From the NCBI RefSeq assembly GCF_001945525.1, contig NZ_MPJW01000061.1, positions 1 through 33,266 of the forward strand: a stretch of DNA of 33,266 nt, given 5' to 3'. Position 1 is the stretch's first letter; each line of letters starts with the position of its first letter. This DNA comes from Ileibacterium valens. Lineage in GTDB: Bacteria; Bacillota_I; Bacilli_A; Erysipelotrichales; Erysipelotrichaceae. This document shows, piece after piece, positions 17,258 to 25,959 of this stretch. The position numbers and the translations under genes were made by a program. The notes beneath the pieces are model-generated. The model was not told the DNA's origin. It saw only the letters and a program-made list of their open reading frames with translations, and did no database searches.

Positions 17258-17737
17258 ATGCAAAATACAACACTTGGATATATTGAACGAAACGGATGCT
17301 GGCTGATGCTGCATCGAGTCAAGAAAAATAATGATATTAACCATGATAAATGGATCGGGATCGGCGGCAAATTCGAACCTGGAGAAACCGCATTGGAATG
17401 CATGAAAAGAGAATGTCTTGAAGAAACAGGATTAGTCTGGCATGATCCAGAGCTTCGAGGAATTGTGACTTTTAATTTCCGAAAGCATGAAGAAGATGAC
17501 CTGTTTTCTGAACAGATGTTTCTTTTTTCCGGCAGTGAGATTTCCGGAGAATTAAAGGAATGTTCAGAAGGTGTTCTTGAATGGATCAGATTGGATGAAG
17601 TTAACCAATTGCCCTTATGGGAAGGTGATTTTCTGTTTTTAGATTGCCTTAAAAATAATGCTCCATTCTTTTTTCTGAAACTTGATTACGTCGGTGATCG
17701 CTTAATTCACCATGAATTTTCATTTGATCCTTCATAA
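17258..17737 (+). CDS. Nudix hydrolase, MutT/8-oxo-dGTP diphosphatase-like
   Basis: Encodes 159 residues. The ATG at 17258 has AGGAG 6 bases upstream; an in-frame TTG at 17228 is rejected. The Nudix box is complete: Gly37, Glu43, then RECLEETGL at 51-59, matching GX5EX7REUXEEXGU. The N-terminal TTLGYIERNGCWLMLHR and the KWIGIGGKFEPGE context match the group that sanitises oxidised purine nucleotides, but substrates of Nudix enzymes are hard to predict. It is one of two genes here on the plus strand and is divergent from metG and convergent with the RDD-PHP gene. Confidence 0.92.
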   Translation: MQNTTLGYIERNGCWLMLHRVKKNNDINHDKWIGIGGKFEPGETALECMKRECLEETGLVWHDPELRGIVTFNFRKHEEDDLFSEQMFLFSGSEISGELKECSEGVLEWIRLDEVNQLPLWEGDFLFLDCLKNNAPFFFLKLDYVGDRLIHHEFSFDPS

Positions 17738-17765
17738 CCCAAACAACCGCAATCCATATAAAAGC

Positions 17766-17807
17766 AAAAACACTGCATGAACCGGATCTGATTCATGCAG
17801 TGTTTTT
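17766..17807. terminator. Bidirectional terminator between the Nudix and RDD-PHP genes
   Basis: A perfect 16-bp stem AAAAACACTGCATGAA / TTCATGCAGTGTTTTT with a 10-base loop gives T runs on both strands. It sits between two convergent genes. Confidence 0.9.
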
Positions 17808-17853
17808 GTGTAATCAATTCAAGAGAAACATATCCTGTTTGTCCAGGCTGAAG

Positions 17854-19494
17854 TTATGCGCGAGGCATATTTGGATCCGGCTTTTCATTGTCCAGCGCAC
17901 GGGTAAAGACTTCAACAGAATGAAGTCCTTTAGCAGGACAATTTGTTTTTCCAAGTTCACGGTCCGGACGTTTGCTTCCGTGATAATCACTTCCAGCAGT
18001 AACAAACAGTTTTTCATCACTGGCTACTTTTAACAGGAAGGCCGCAGTTTTTGAATCGACATCCGGGGTGAAGACTTCAAGACCATCCAGACCGGCTTCG
18101 ATGAGATCCACCAGAGTTTCATTGTCGAGTTCATCGACATGCCAGCCAGACAAAACAGCCATACCTCCGGATTCGTGAATGGCATCAATAAAACTGATAG
18201 CATCCGGATAGGTACGTTCGATATAGCAGGGTTTGCCTTGCGTGAAATACTCCTCAATAAAGATTTCACGTGCTTTCTGTTCATCGCCTTCTGCCTGACG
18301 GATTGCCTTTTGTACTGGTTCAAGCTGTCTGGTTCTGGGATTTCTAAATACCATATTGGTAAGATCCGCTCCAGTCAGGATCTGAAAGCGGGATTTGGAA
18401 AGGATTGAATCCAGATCAATTCGAATATTCATCAGCTTCTCAAAAGCCTGTGCTCTTTTCAATGAAGCTTCTTTTTCGCGCTTCAAAGAATTCTTCTCGA
18501 CTTCATCAAAGACTGGATTCGTCCAGTCGATGTAGTAACCGAGAATTCGGACTCTTTGATTATTCAAAGAGACATCTGCTTCCATTCCAGGGATATATTG
18601 GATGTCATACATGGCCGCAAACCGTAAGGCCTGCGCGTTGGCTCTTGCGCAGTTATGGTCTGTAATTGAAATCACCCGCATATTCTGCTGCTTGGCCTTT
18701 TTAAAAATTTCCTCAACATCATCGCTGGCATCATCCGAATAACTCGATCGGATATGAAGATCAATCGGCGAAACGGATGATGAAGGCACTGGATTTGCCG
18801 GTTCAGCTTTCTGCTCTTCTTTTTGTTCAGGCTCTGCTTCTTTTGGCTGCTCAACTTCATTTACAGGCTGTTCTTCATTATGAGAAAGAATATGTCTGAA
18901 TGGATTTCCTAATCGAATTTTATAGGAAGGAACGTAGACTGGAATCAGGGAAAAAACCCAGTCAAACAAAGTCTGCTGCTTATTGCTGGCCAGAACAACC
19001 AGGATGGATACAGCCCACCAGACTAACAGCCCGGTAATCGAAAAGAAATATCCAAAAAGCATGATTGGAATTCCAAATCCAAGAAGCTCCCGAAGAACAA
19101 GCCGCATGAGGGGAGCTTCTTGCATCGAGATATCTACCAATTTGATTCCAACAACCTGCATACCCCATGTCTGCCCTCGCGTAGCCGCTAAGCGCAGCGG
19201 CATTAAAACACAGCTGCAGAAAAACAGAAGAGCATACATCAGATAAAACAGCCAGTCAAAGAAATGGGGAGGAATCAGCCCCGTAAGGATCAGAATAAAT
19301 TCAATAGCCCAGATATAAACCGGCAGCAGACAGATGTTCAGATCGATCAAAAAAGCAAAGAGATGATTTTCATAATCATCAAAGGTTCTTTTAAGTGGTT
19401 TTGCTTTTCTGAACCCTTCTTCACGATACAGCTGCTGTTCTTTCAGCTGGGCGGCCCGGTTAATTTCACTTTCACTAAATTTTGTAGATGGCAT
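17854..19494 (-). CDS. RDD membrane domain fused to a PHP domain with substituted metal ligands
   Basis: Encodes 546 residues. The ATG at 19494 has AGGAGG 7 bases upstream; an adjacent in-frame TTG is rejected. Residues about 40-195 are an RDD-type membrane domain (LRLAATRGQTWGMQVVGIKLV is its signature). A Glu/Pro/Lys-rich linker (205-240) leads to a PHP phosphoesterase-like domain (243-530). PHP landmarks: DLHIR (245-249), ITDHN (277-281), GMEAD (303-307), ILGYYID (317-323) and GSDYHG (501-506). Normal members have HxH, a His before ILGY, and an AHP motif; here these read HxR (Arg249), Arg316 and SGW-His (449-452). A trinuclear metal site like that of RNase AM is therefore unlikely to be complete, though His247, His280, Glu305, Asp503 and His505 remain. 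Confidence 0.85.
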   Translation of the reverse strand: MPSTKFSESEINRAAQLKEQQLYREEGFRKAKPLKRTFDDYENHLFAFLIDLNICLLPVYIWAIEFILILTGLIPPHFFDWLFYLMYALLFFCSCVLMPLRLAATRGQTWGMQVVGIKLVDISMQEAPLMRLVLRELLGFGIPIMLFGYFFSITGLLVWWAVSILVVLASNKQQTLFDWVFSLIPVYVPSYKIRLGNPFRHILSHNEEQPVNEVEQPKEAEPEQKEEQKAEPANPVPSSSVSPIDLHIRSSYSDDASDDVEEIFKKAKQQNMRVISITDHNCARANAQALRFAAMYDIQYIPGMEADVSLNNQRVRILGYYIDWTNPVFDEVEKNSLKREKEASLKRAQAFEKLMNIRIDLDSILSKSRFQILTGADLTNMVFRNPRTRQLEPVQKAIRQAEGDEQKAREIFIEEYFTQGKPCYIERTYPDAISFIDAIHESGGMAVLSGWHVDELDNETLVDLIEAGLDGLEVFTPDVDSKTAAFLLKVASDEKLFVTAGSDYHGSKRPDRELGKTNCPAKGLHSVEVFTRALDNEKPDPNMPRA

Positions 19495-19514
19495 CAAACC
19501 GCCTCCTGTGGTTA

Positions 19515-19523
19515 ATCATAACA
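19515..19523 (-). promoter_or_regulatory. Candidate extended -10 promoter of the RDD-PHP gene
   Basis: TGTTATGAT on the minus strand fits an extended -10 (TG-N-TATGAT) about 20 bases before the start codon and directly after the terminator of the upstream gene. No -35 is evident. Confidence 0.35.
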
Positions 19524-19537
19524 AAAACATCACAATG

Positions 19538-19574
19538 AAAACAGCAGAGTAAAATTACGTTTCTTACTCTGCTG
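19538..19574 (-). terminator. Rho-independent terminator of the large surface protein gene
   Basis: CAGCAGAGTAA and TTACTCTGCTG form a perfect 11-bp stem followed by TTTTC on the minus strand. Confidence 0.8.
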
Positions 19575-19604
19575 GAGGATATGAATTTCAAAAGCCATAG
19601 GCTG

Positions 19605-21707
19605 TTAATCCGGATCCTTTTTTAAGGATTTTTTCAAAAACAGACCACAAAGCGATCCAAAAAGAACTGTCATATAAGAATAGGTCAAGCCATGTTCAGC
19701 TGTGGCAGTCGCCGGACGATTTGCTGCGGTTGGTTTCTTAAGCTGTGTGTTTGAAGAAACAATACCAAGCCCGAGCAGCACCCGATGAGCCTGTCGATAA
19801 AGTGATGTGTATGAAACAGATCCGACTTCGGCCAGTCTGGCATTAATTGCCTGTTTATCTGCAAAATCCAGTGTTTTCCAGACTGAATATCCTGACATGA
19901 TCTGTTTGTAATTTGCTGACCAGGCCTGCAGATAAATCTGCCCGGCGCTATTCGAACAATAGGTATTGATGAATGAGTTGACCGCATTCGAATTCAATCG
20001 GTTCACTGGCTGAATTCTGGAAGAATCGGACTTCCTGGAAGTATTATTCTTATTCACCGCAGAAAGCGAAGAAGCATCTCCAATGGCTCCGACGCCATTC
20101 TGAACCGCTTTAGTATTTGTACCTGGTTTAACTTCGGCAGCCAATGCGATTATTGAATTCTTCTGGGGTTCTGCAGAACCCTTTACAAGCGCTAATCCTT
20201 CGTTCAATGAATGGTCTGGCATATATGGGAGATCATCAGTATTTATTGACTCTTCCTGTTCAGAATCGTTTTTTTCAGAATCTGGTTTTTCCGTTTCTGT
20301 TTTATCTTTTTCTTCTGTAGCAGAATCAGATGAATTGTCTGAGTTTACAGGCTGATTCGTATTTTCATTTTTATTTGCAGTGTCTGTCTTTTCATCAGAT
20401 CCTGCTTCTGCATTTGCAGAGTCATCAGGATCTTCAAGACCAGAAAGCAGGACTGAATCCTGGCTTGTTGATGAAAACGAGATCTTACCTGAAGCGTAAT
20501 CAATTCTTACTGAAGCTGGCTGAATCCAGGTTATCGTTCCCTGAGTCTCATCTTTTTCAAGGGTATAGAATCGGCTGAACCCTTCATTATTCACCTTCAC
20601 TGCAGAAATTGGATCTGAACTGGCCTGAAAACCATCTTTTGTGGAAGTAAATAAAACATCGACATAAAGACTCAGATCATCAGGATCAACCTTCAATGCA
20701 TTGGCCAGAATCAGCGCTGTTTTTGGATCCCTGATTTCCTTTCCATGGGCAGAATACTCAATCGTGCCAAGTGAATCTGAGCTCAGGGAAGATTGATACA
20801 ACAAAGCTTCCTGGTTTTCATCATTATCCTTGTTCTCATTCGAATCGTCTGGATTCTGATCTGTATTGTCATTTACTGTATCTGATAAATCCGAGCCAGG
20901 TTTCACCGGATTTTTATCCTCGTCAGTCAGATCAGCAGAAGAATCCGTCTGATTCTGATCAGAAGAGTTATTCGCTGGTTTATCTTTTGAAGAATCTGTT
21001 TTGTTTCCAGAATCAGTCACTGCTGAAGAAGACTGATCTGTCTTAACATCATCTTTTATATTTTCTGTATTTTCTGGCTTTGCAGCAAGTTCAGGCTCTT
21101 CATCCTGCTGAGTCTGCGAAACTGTCGCTTCAGTTTTTGAAGGCTGTTGTTGAGGTGAATTCTGAATATTCTCCTGAACAATTTCATCAGCTGGCTGATT
21201 ATTGGAGTTTTCTGCAGCTTTATTAGCTTCTTTTGCTGCTTTAGCCTCTTCTTCCTGCTTTTTTAAATTCTGAGCTTCCTGCTGCTCTTTGATCCGTATT
21301 TCTTCCTGAATTTTTGCATTTTCCTGATCAATCTGTTCCTTGATATTTTTCGCATTATCAATCAGAACAAAATAGTCAATTTTCTGTTCATTATAGGAAG
21401 CCAGAATTTCTTTTTGGATTGGCTCTGAAAGCTGATTAAAAACAGAATTTCCATCCAGAAGAAGCTGATAATTTTCGCGGTTTGCTTCTTTAAACCAGAT
21501 CCATTCTTCCTTAGTCGCTTTTAAAGAGTCCTGTGTCGTAATTTTAGTTCCGGCATACGTCTGAATAAAATCCTGACTGCTCATATCCTTAACATCAACA
21601 ACTGCTGCCACAGGTACAATCGGCTGGCTTTTTACATTGGCTAAAACAGGTGAAGTACTGCCAAGCCAGACAACAGCGCTCAGGCTGACTGCTGCGAGTT
21701 TATTCAT
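19605..21707 (-). CDS. Large secreted surface protein with related modules at both ends
   Basis: Encodes 700 residues from the ATG at 21707, which has AGGAGG about 6 bases upstream. A signal peptide (1-24, ending VLA) is followed by a helical module (45-120) starting FIQTYAG and containing NYQLLLDGNSVFNQL. A charged coiled-coil (120-168), an acidic Asn/Asp/Ser/Gln-rich linker, a compact middle domain of about 110 residues (312-425), and a second acidic linker come next. A second module (577-645) starts FINTYCS and contains NYKQIMSGYSVWKTL, clearly related to the first. The C-terminus has a membrane segment (674-691) followed by KKSLKKD, like a cell-wall or membrane anchor, but there is no LPXTG. 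Function unknown; adhesin-like architecture. Confidence 0.8.
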   Translation of the reverse strand: MNKLAAVSLSAVVWLGSTSPVLANVKSQPIVPVAAVVDVKDMSSQDFIQTYAGTKITTQDSLKATKEEWIWFKEANRENYQLLLDGNSVFNQLSEPIQKEILASYNEQKIDYFVLIDNAKNIKEQIDQENAKIQEEIRIKEQQEAQNLKKQEEEAKAAKEANKAAENSNNQPADEIVQENIQNSPQQQPSKTEATVSQTQQDEEPELAAKPENTENIKDDVKTDQSSSAVTDSGNKTDSSKDKPANNSSDQNQTDSSADLTDEDKNPVKPGSDLSDTVNDNTDQNPDDSNENKDNDENQEALLYQSSLSSDSLGTIEYSAHGKEIRDPKTALILANALKVDPDDLSLYVDVLFTSTKDGFQASSDPISAVKVNNEGFSRFYTLEKDETQGTITWIQPASVRIDYASGKISFSSTSQDSVLLSGLEDPDDSANAEAGSDEKTDTANKNENTNQPVNSDNSSDSATEEKDKTETEKPDSEKNDSEQEESINTDDLPYMPDHSLNEGLALVKGSAEPQKNSIIALAAEVKPGTNTKAVQNGVGAIGDASSLSAVNKNNTSRKSDSSRIQPVNRLNSNAVNSFINTYCSNSAGQIYLQAWSANYKQIMSGYSVWKTLDFADKQAINARLAEVGSVSYTSLYRQAHRVLLGLGIVSSNTQLKKPTAANRPATATAEHGLTYSYMTVLFGSLCGLFLKKSLKKDPD

Positions 21708-21773
21708 GAGAATCCTCCTTTTTTCAGGCAAATGTGCCGGTTTTTAATCCTTTTTGCAGGATACGCAAACGTT

Positions 21774-21779
21774 ATTATA
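21774..21779 (-). promoter_or_regulatory. Candidate -10 for the surface protein gene
   Basis: A perfect TATAAT on the minus strand lies about 65 bases before the start at 21707, just after the ispC stop codon. A TTGACC lies only 7 bases upstream, too close to be its -35. The leader between holds a weak ATCC/GGAT hairpin. Confidence 0.3.
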
Positions 21780-21788
21780 TTACAAAGG

Positions 21789-22976
21789 TCAAAAAAGATC
21801 CCGGACAAATTGTCTTGCCTCTGAATCGGCTTTCTTAAGATCTTCGAATGTAGGGTTTTCAACATTTTTAATGTTTTTCAGGGCTTCTAATATACAGGTT
21901 TCTATATCAAGAAAGCCAATCTTTTCATCCAGAAACAATTCGACTGCCTGTTCATCGGCTGCATTCATGACAGTTCCGCGGTTTCCTTTTTCCCTACCCA
22001 CAAGCCATGCAAGTTTCAGCATCGGATATCGTTCAAAATCCATTTTCTTAAAATGAAGATCAAGCGTCTGCGTCATATCGAGCGGCTTTTCTTCAGTAAT
22101 GTTCATACGGTCTGGATAACACAGGGCATATTGAATCGGAAGATGCATATCGGCAGAACCAAGCTGGGCGATAATTGCATGGTCCTTAAATTCAACCATC
22201 GAGTGCACGATACTTTCTGGATGAAGTACAGTTTCAATCTGATCAAACGGAATTCCAAACAGATAGTGCGCTTCGATCACTTCAAAAGCCTTGTTGACCA
22301 TTGTGGCAGAATCAAGCGTAATTCGTTTTCCCATTGCCCAGTTTGGATGAGCCAGAGCTTCGTTTACGCTGACTCCTTCCAGTTCATCCCGATTTCGGTT
22401 GCGAAAGCTTCCTCCTGAAGCTGTAATGATGAGTCTGGCCGCCTGATCTATTCGGTTTCCCTGCAGGCATTGAAAAATAGCTGAATGTTCTGAATCAATC
22501 GGATAAAGCTTACAACCATGTTTCTGCAGGGCTTCAAGAACAAGATCCCCCCCGCAGACCAGAGATTCCTTGTTGGCCAGGGCTACATCCTTTCCTTTTT
22601 CAATGGCCTTCAGCGTTGGTTCCAGGCCTCGAAATCCAACCGTCGCATTGACTAAAATATCAAAGTCGAGATCACGAATCATATCACACATCTGATTGTC
22701 CCCTCGATAAAGTTTTTTTGATGCCAGCATTTCAGGGGCATCATTCAGAGCGATTCCTCCGGCCTGAACGGCAGGAAACTCTTTCATAATTTCTTCAAGT
22801 TTCTTTAACGAAAACCCTGCGCTGACTCCAACGAGCTCAAAGTGATCAGGATATTCACGCAGAATGTCCAGAGTCTGGCTTCCAATCGAACCGGTCGCCC
22901 CTAAAAGCAGGACTTTTCTCTTCTTATTCTGATGGTTTGTATCTGATGATACTGGTTCTGGGATCGCTGAATACAT
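21789..22976 (-). CDS. ispC: 1-deoxy-D-xylulose-5-phosphate reductoisomerase
   Basis: Also called dxr. Second step of the MEP (non-mevalonate) isoprenoid pathway: DXP plus NADPH gives MEP. Encodes 395 residues, normal for the family. The Rossmann motif GATGSIGSQTLD, ALANKESLVCGG, DSEHSAIFQCL (metal-binding Asp and Glu), ITASGGSF, HPNWAMGKRITLDSATMVNKAFEVIEAHYLF and HPESIVHSMVEF are all present. The first 20 residues (MYSAIPEPVSSDTNHQNKKR) are an unusual polar extension. GGAAAGGAAGCAGC precedes the ATG. The frequent neighbours cdsA, uppS and rseP are not in this window. Confidence 0.96.
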   Translation of the reverse strand: MYSAIPEPVSSDTNHQNKKRKVLLLGATGSIGSQTLDILREYPDHFELVGVSAGFSLKKLEEIMKEFPAVQAGGIALNDAPEMLASKKLYRGDNQMCDMIRDLDFDILVNATVGFRGLEPTLKAIEKGKDVALANKESLVCGGDLVLEALQKHGCKLYPIDSEHSAIFQCLQGNRIDQAARLIITASGGSFRNRNRDELEGVSVNEALAHPNWAMGKRITLDSATMVNKAFEVIEAHYLFGIPFDQIETVLHPESIVHSMVEFKDHAIIAQLGSADMHLPIQYALCYPDRMNITEEKPLDMTQTLDLHFKKMDFERYPMLKLAWLVGREKGNRGTVMNAADEQAVELFLDEKIGFLDIETCILEALKNIKNVENPTFEDLKKADSEARQFVRDLF

Positions 22977-23064
22977 AATGCTGCTTCCTTTCCTTTAATC
23001 GGGCATTTAAATCCGATCATGATGAATGTTTTCTGTTTCAAATTTAAGTCTGATTTTTGCTTTT

Positions 23065-23070
23065 ATTATA
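23065..23070 (-). promoter_or_regulatory. Candidate -10 of ispC
   Basis: A perfect TATAAT on the minus strand about 90 bases before the ispC start, following the glgP terminator. The -35 region (GTTTTT at 17 bases) is poor. Confidence 0.35.
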
Positions 23071-23099
23071 CTTCATCCTACCGCAGGAAAAACGACCTG

Positions 23100-23130
23100 A
23101 AAAAGCAGCAGATCTTCAGTGACCTGCTGC
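23100..23130 (-). terminator. Rho-independent terminator of glgP
   Basis: GCAGCAG and CTGCTGC form a 7-bp GC-rich stem over a 12-base loop, with five T following on the minus strand. It lies 70 bases after the stop codon. Confidence 0.75.
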
Positions 23131-23200
23131 AGAAATGGATATTCAACAACTCAATAATAACCAGAATCGTTTTACTAGAATTATTTTTTGATTGATCGGA

Positions 23201-25627
23201 TTATTTTTCATCCTTTGAATCAAAATCGAGAGGTTTAAGTCCCCAGATATGATCTGCGTATTCCTGAATCGTACGATCAGAAGAGAAATAACCGGATTTT
23301 GCGATATTGATCAGCATTGCACGTGCCCAGGCCGGTCTGTTTTCATACCAGCTCTGAACATCTTCCTGCGCTTTGCAGTAGGCTGCAAAATCAGCAAGAA
23401 CGAAGAATTCATCCCGGTTGAGCATCAGATCATTATAGATCAGCTGGAACTCATTCGGATTACTTGAGAAGGTTCCATTGCGCAGACTTTCAACAACCAT
23501 GCGGATACGTGAATCGGAATTGTAATAAGACCATACATCATAGGAGTTTTCACGGCGCATGATATTGACATCTTCTACACGAAGGCCAAAAATCTTCGCA
23601 TTTTCATATCCGACCTGTTCAACGATTTCAACATTCGCTCCATCCAGTGTACCAATCGTCAGGGCTCCATTCATCATATATTTCATGTTTCCAGTTCCTG
23701 AAGCTTCTTTACCCGCTGTTGAGATCTGTTCAGAAACATCAGCAGCATTAATCAGCAATTCAGCAATGGATACGGAATAGTTCGGAATAAATACCACTTT
23801 CAGATACTGACTGATTTCTGGATCATTGTTCACCTTTTCGGCAACCATATTAATCAGCTTTATGATTTCCTTTGCCAGGTTATAGCTTGGCGCCGCTTTC
23901 GCTGAGAAGAAGAAAGTTCTCGGATAAATGCGGAAACCTGGATCCTGTTTCATTTTCAGATACAGGTAAATGATATGAAAGATATTCAGCAGCTGACGCT
24001 TATAGGCATGCAGTCTCTTGGACTGGCAATCAAAAATTGAATCCACATTGACTTCAATTCCAAGATTTTCCTTCACCCAGGCAGCCAGAATTTCCTTACG
24101 TTCGCGCTTAACCTGCATGAACTCGTTTTGAACTTCCGGATTATCCACATAGTCCATCAGACGGCTCAGCTCTTCAGGATGCTTAATAAAGCCATCCCCA
24201 ATGGTCTTTTCAAGTAAATGAGTCAGCTGCGGATTGGAATAAACCAGCCAGCGGCGATGAGTAATTCCATTGGTCTTATTATTGAATTTTTCAGGATAGA
24301 AGCTTGCAAATGTACTTAATACATCGTCCACGAGAATCTGCGAATGCAGCTTGGCTACGCCGTTAACAGAATGGCTTCCAACAACAGCCAGATTGGCCAT
24401 ATGAACCTGATTATCCTTAAGAATCGACATTTGATAAAAATCATTACCACGTCCGGCATGATTGACTTCATAGCGGAATCGACGTTCGATTTCTTCAATG
24501 ATCATATAAACTCTGGGCAGCAGTCGGCGAACCATCTTCTGATCCCATTTTTCCATGGCTTCAGCCATAACCGTATGGTTTGTATAGGCAACTGTTTCCT
24601 TTACAATGGCCCAGGCATGATCCCATGAGTAATCATAATCATCCATCAGCACACGCATCAGTTCCGGAATAACAAGCACCGGATGGGTATCGTTTAACTG
24701 AATGGCCACTTTTTCACCCAGATTATCAAGCGTTGGATACTCTAAAAGGTGAGTTCTGATGATCTGATCCACTCCGGCACACACAAAGAAATACTGCTGG
24801 CGCAGACGCAGTTCTTTCCCTTCATTGGTTGAATCGTCAGGATAAACATTGACAGTCAGTTCACTGACATCATTGAGATATTTTGTCAGCTGGCCTCCTG
24901 GAACAGACTCTTCATCAAGTTCTGCATCCCAAAGGCGCAGGGTATTCGTGGTTGTTGTATGGTAACCGACAACCGGCATATCGTAAGGGACCGCTTTTAC
25001 CGCAAAATCAGGTACATGAGCAGAATGGAATTTTCCATTATTATCCATATAGGCATTCAGCTGTCCGCCAAATTTAACACGGACGGCATGATATGGCTTC
25101 CAGACCTCCCATACGTTTCCAAGTTTCAGCCAGCAGTCTGGTTTTTCAACCTGCTGACAGTTAACAATTTCCTGACGGAATAATCCATAGTGGTACCGGA
25201 TGCAGTTTCCGTTTCCTGGCAGATTTAAACTGGCAAGTGAATCTAAAAAGCAGGCTGCCAGACGGCCAAGTCCGCCATTTCCTAATCCTGGATCCTGTTC
25301 CATCATTTCGACATCATGGATATTGATACCCAGTTCCTCAAGGCCATCACGAACAACGTCATAGACGCCAAGATTCATCAGGTTATTGGTCATCAGACGG
25401 CCGAGCAGAAATTCCATCGAAAAGTAATACAGCTGCTTGGCTCTTTGTTCTTTTACAGCATTTTTCGTTTCGCGCCAGTTTTCATTGACGTAATCCGTAA
25501 TCATTTTCCCTAAAGCGACATACTTTTCTTCGGGATGAGCCTCCTCGAAGTTCCGGCCGAAAGAGTGCGAGATTTCATCTTTGTACGCTCTCTTAAAGTT
25601 CTCTTTTGAGCTGAAATAATCGTTCAT
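23201..25627 (-). CDS. glgP: Glycogen/maltodextrin phosphorylase
   Basis: Releases glucose-1-phosphate from alpha-1,4-glucans using phosphate and PLP. Encodes 808 residues, typical of the family. The PLP-lysine signature EASGTGNMKYMMNGA is intact, with the cofactor Lys at residue 649. Other conserved runs are LGNGGLGRLAACFLDSLASL, QLNDTHPVLVIPELMR, and THRRWL. GGAGG lies 12 bases before the ATG, rather far but the only candidate. No glycogen synthesis gene (glgA, glgB, glgC) or malQ is in the window, so I cannot say whether it serves glycogen or imported maltodextrins. The upstream neighbour is a stand-alone winged-helix regulator. Confidence 0.96.
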   Translation of the reverse strand: MNDYFSSKENFKRAYKDEISHSFGRNFEEAHPEEKYVALGKMITDYVNENWRETKNAVKEQRAKQLYYFSMEFLLGRLMTNNLMNLGVYDVVRDGLEELGINIHDVEMMEQDPGLGNGGLGRLAACFLDSLASLNLPGNGNCIRYHYGLFRQEIVNCQQVEKPDCWLKLGNVWEVWKPYHAVRVKFGGQLNAYMDNNGKFHSAHVPDFAVKAVPYDMPVVGYHTTTTNTLRLWDAELDEESVPGGQLTKYLNDVSELTVNVYPDDSTNEGKELRLRQQYFFVCAGVDQIIRTHLLEYPTLDNLGEKVAIQLNDTHPVLVIPELMRVLMDDYDYSWDHAWAIVKETVAYTNHTVMAEAMEKWDQKMVRRLLPRVYMIIEEIERRFRYEVNHAGRGNDFYQMSILKDNQVHMANLAVVGSHSVNGVAKLHSQILVDDVLSTFASFYPEKFNNKTNGITHRRWLVYSNPQLTHLLEKTIGDGFIKHPEELSRLMDYVDNPEVQNEFMQVKRERKEILAAWVKENLGIEVNVDSIFDCQSKRLHAYKRQLLNIFHIIYLYLKMKQDPGFRIYPRTFFFSAKAAPSYNLAKEIIKLINMVAEKVNNDPEISQYLKVVFIPNYSVSIAELLINAADVSEQISTAGKEASGTGNMKYMMNGALTIGTLDGANVEIVEQVGYENAKIFGLRVEDVNIMRRENSYDVWSYYNSDSRIRMVVESLRNGTFSSNPNEFQLIYNDLMLNRDEFFVLADFAAYCKAQEDVQSWYENRPAWARAMLINIAKSGYFSSDRTIQEYADHIWGLKPLDFDSKDEK

Positions 25628-25652
25628 ATCGTTCTAATTCCTCCGCAACACA

Positions 25653-25680
25653 ATTATAGATTTAATGTTGTCAAAAGCAA
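25653..25680 (-). promoter_or_regulatory. Candidate promoter of glgP
   Basis: A perfect TATAAT (25653-25658) lies about 25 bases before the start codon on the minus strand. TTGCTT (25675-25680) is 16 bases upstream. A consensus TTGACA also lies nearby but only 10 bases from the -10, too close to be used with it. Confidence 0.5.
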
Positions 25681-25959
25681 TCAAAATTCGGATTTTGAAA
25701 CAGAATCATAACAATTTAGACATTATTTTTCCGTATTATTCACATGATTTCTAATCTTGATTATTTTCCACAAATTTCTGACAGTTTCTGATTTAATGTT
25801 CATCTCTGTACTATTTATGTAATTTGTCCATTAGCTTTTTCAGACAATCGGCGGTTTTTGACTAGTTCGTATCATTTGCTTTTAAAGGAATTTCAGGCGT
25901 TATGCTGAAACGGCTTTCAATATACGTAGATTTAATAAACATGTCGATTTCGTACATTT
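25681..25959. other. Intergenic region between glgP and the winged-helix gene
   Basis: AT-rich and without a supported open frame. A small hairpin TTTCAG...CTGAAA (25891-25910) about 50 bases after the winged-helix stop codon might be a weak terminator, but it lacks a clean T run. The rest is probably the regulatory region of glgP. Confidence 0.45.

Noticed and set aside
25653-25674. Consensus TTGACA paired with TATAAT upstream of glgP
   Set aside because: The two hexamers are only 10 bases apart, too close for a sigma-A promoter; TTGCTT with 16-base spacing is preferred.
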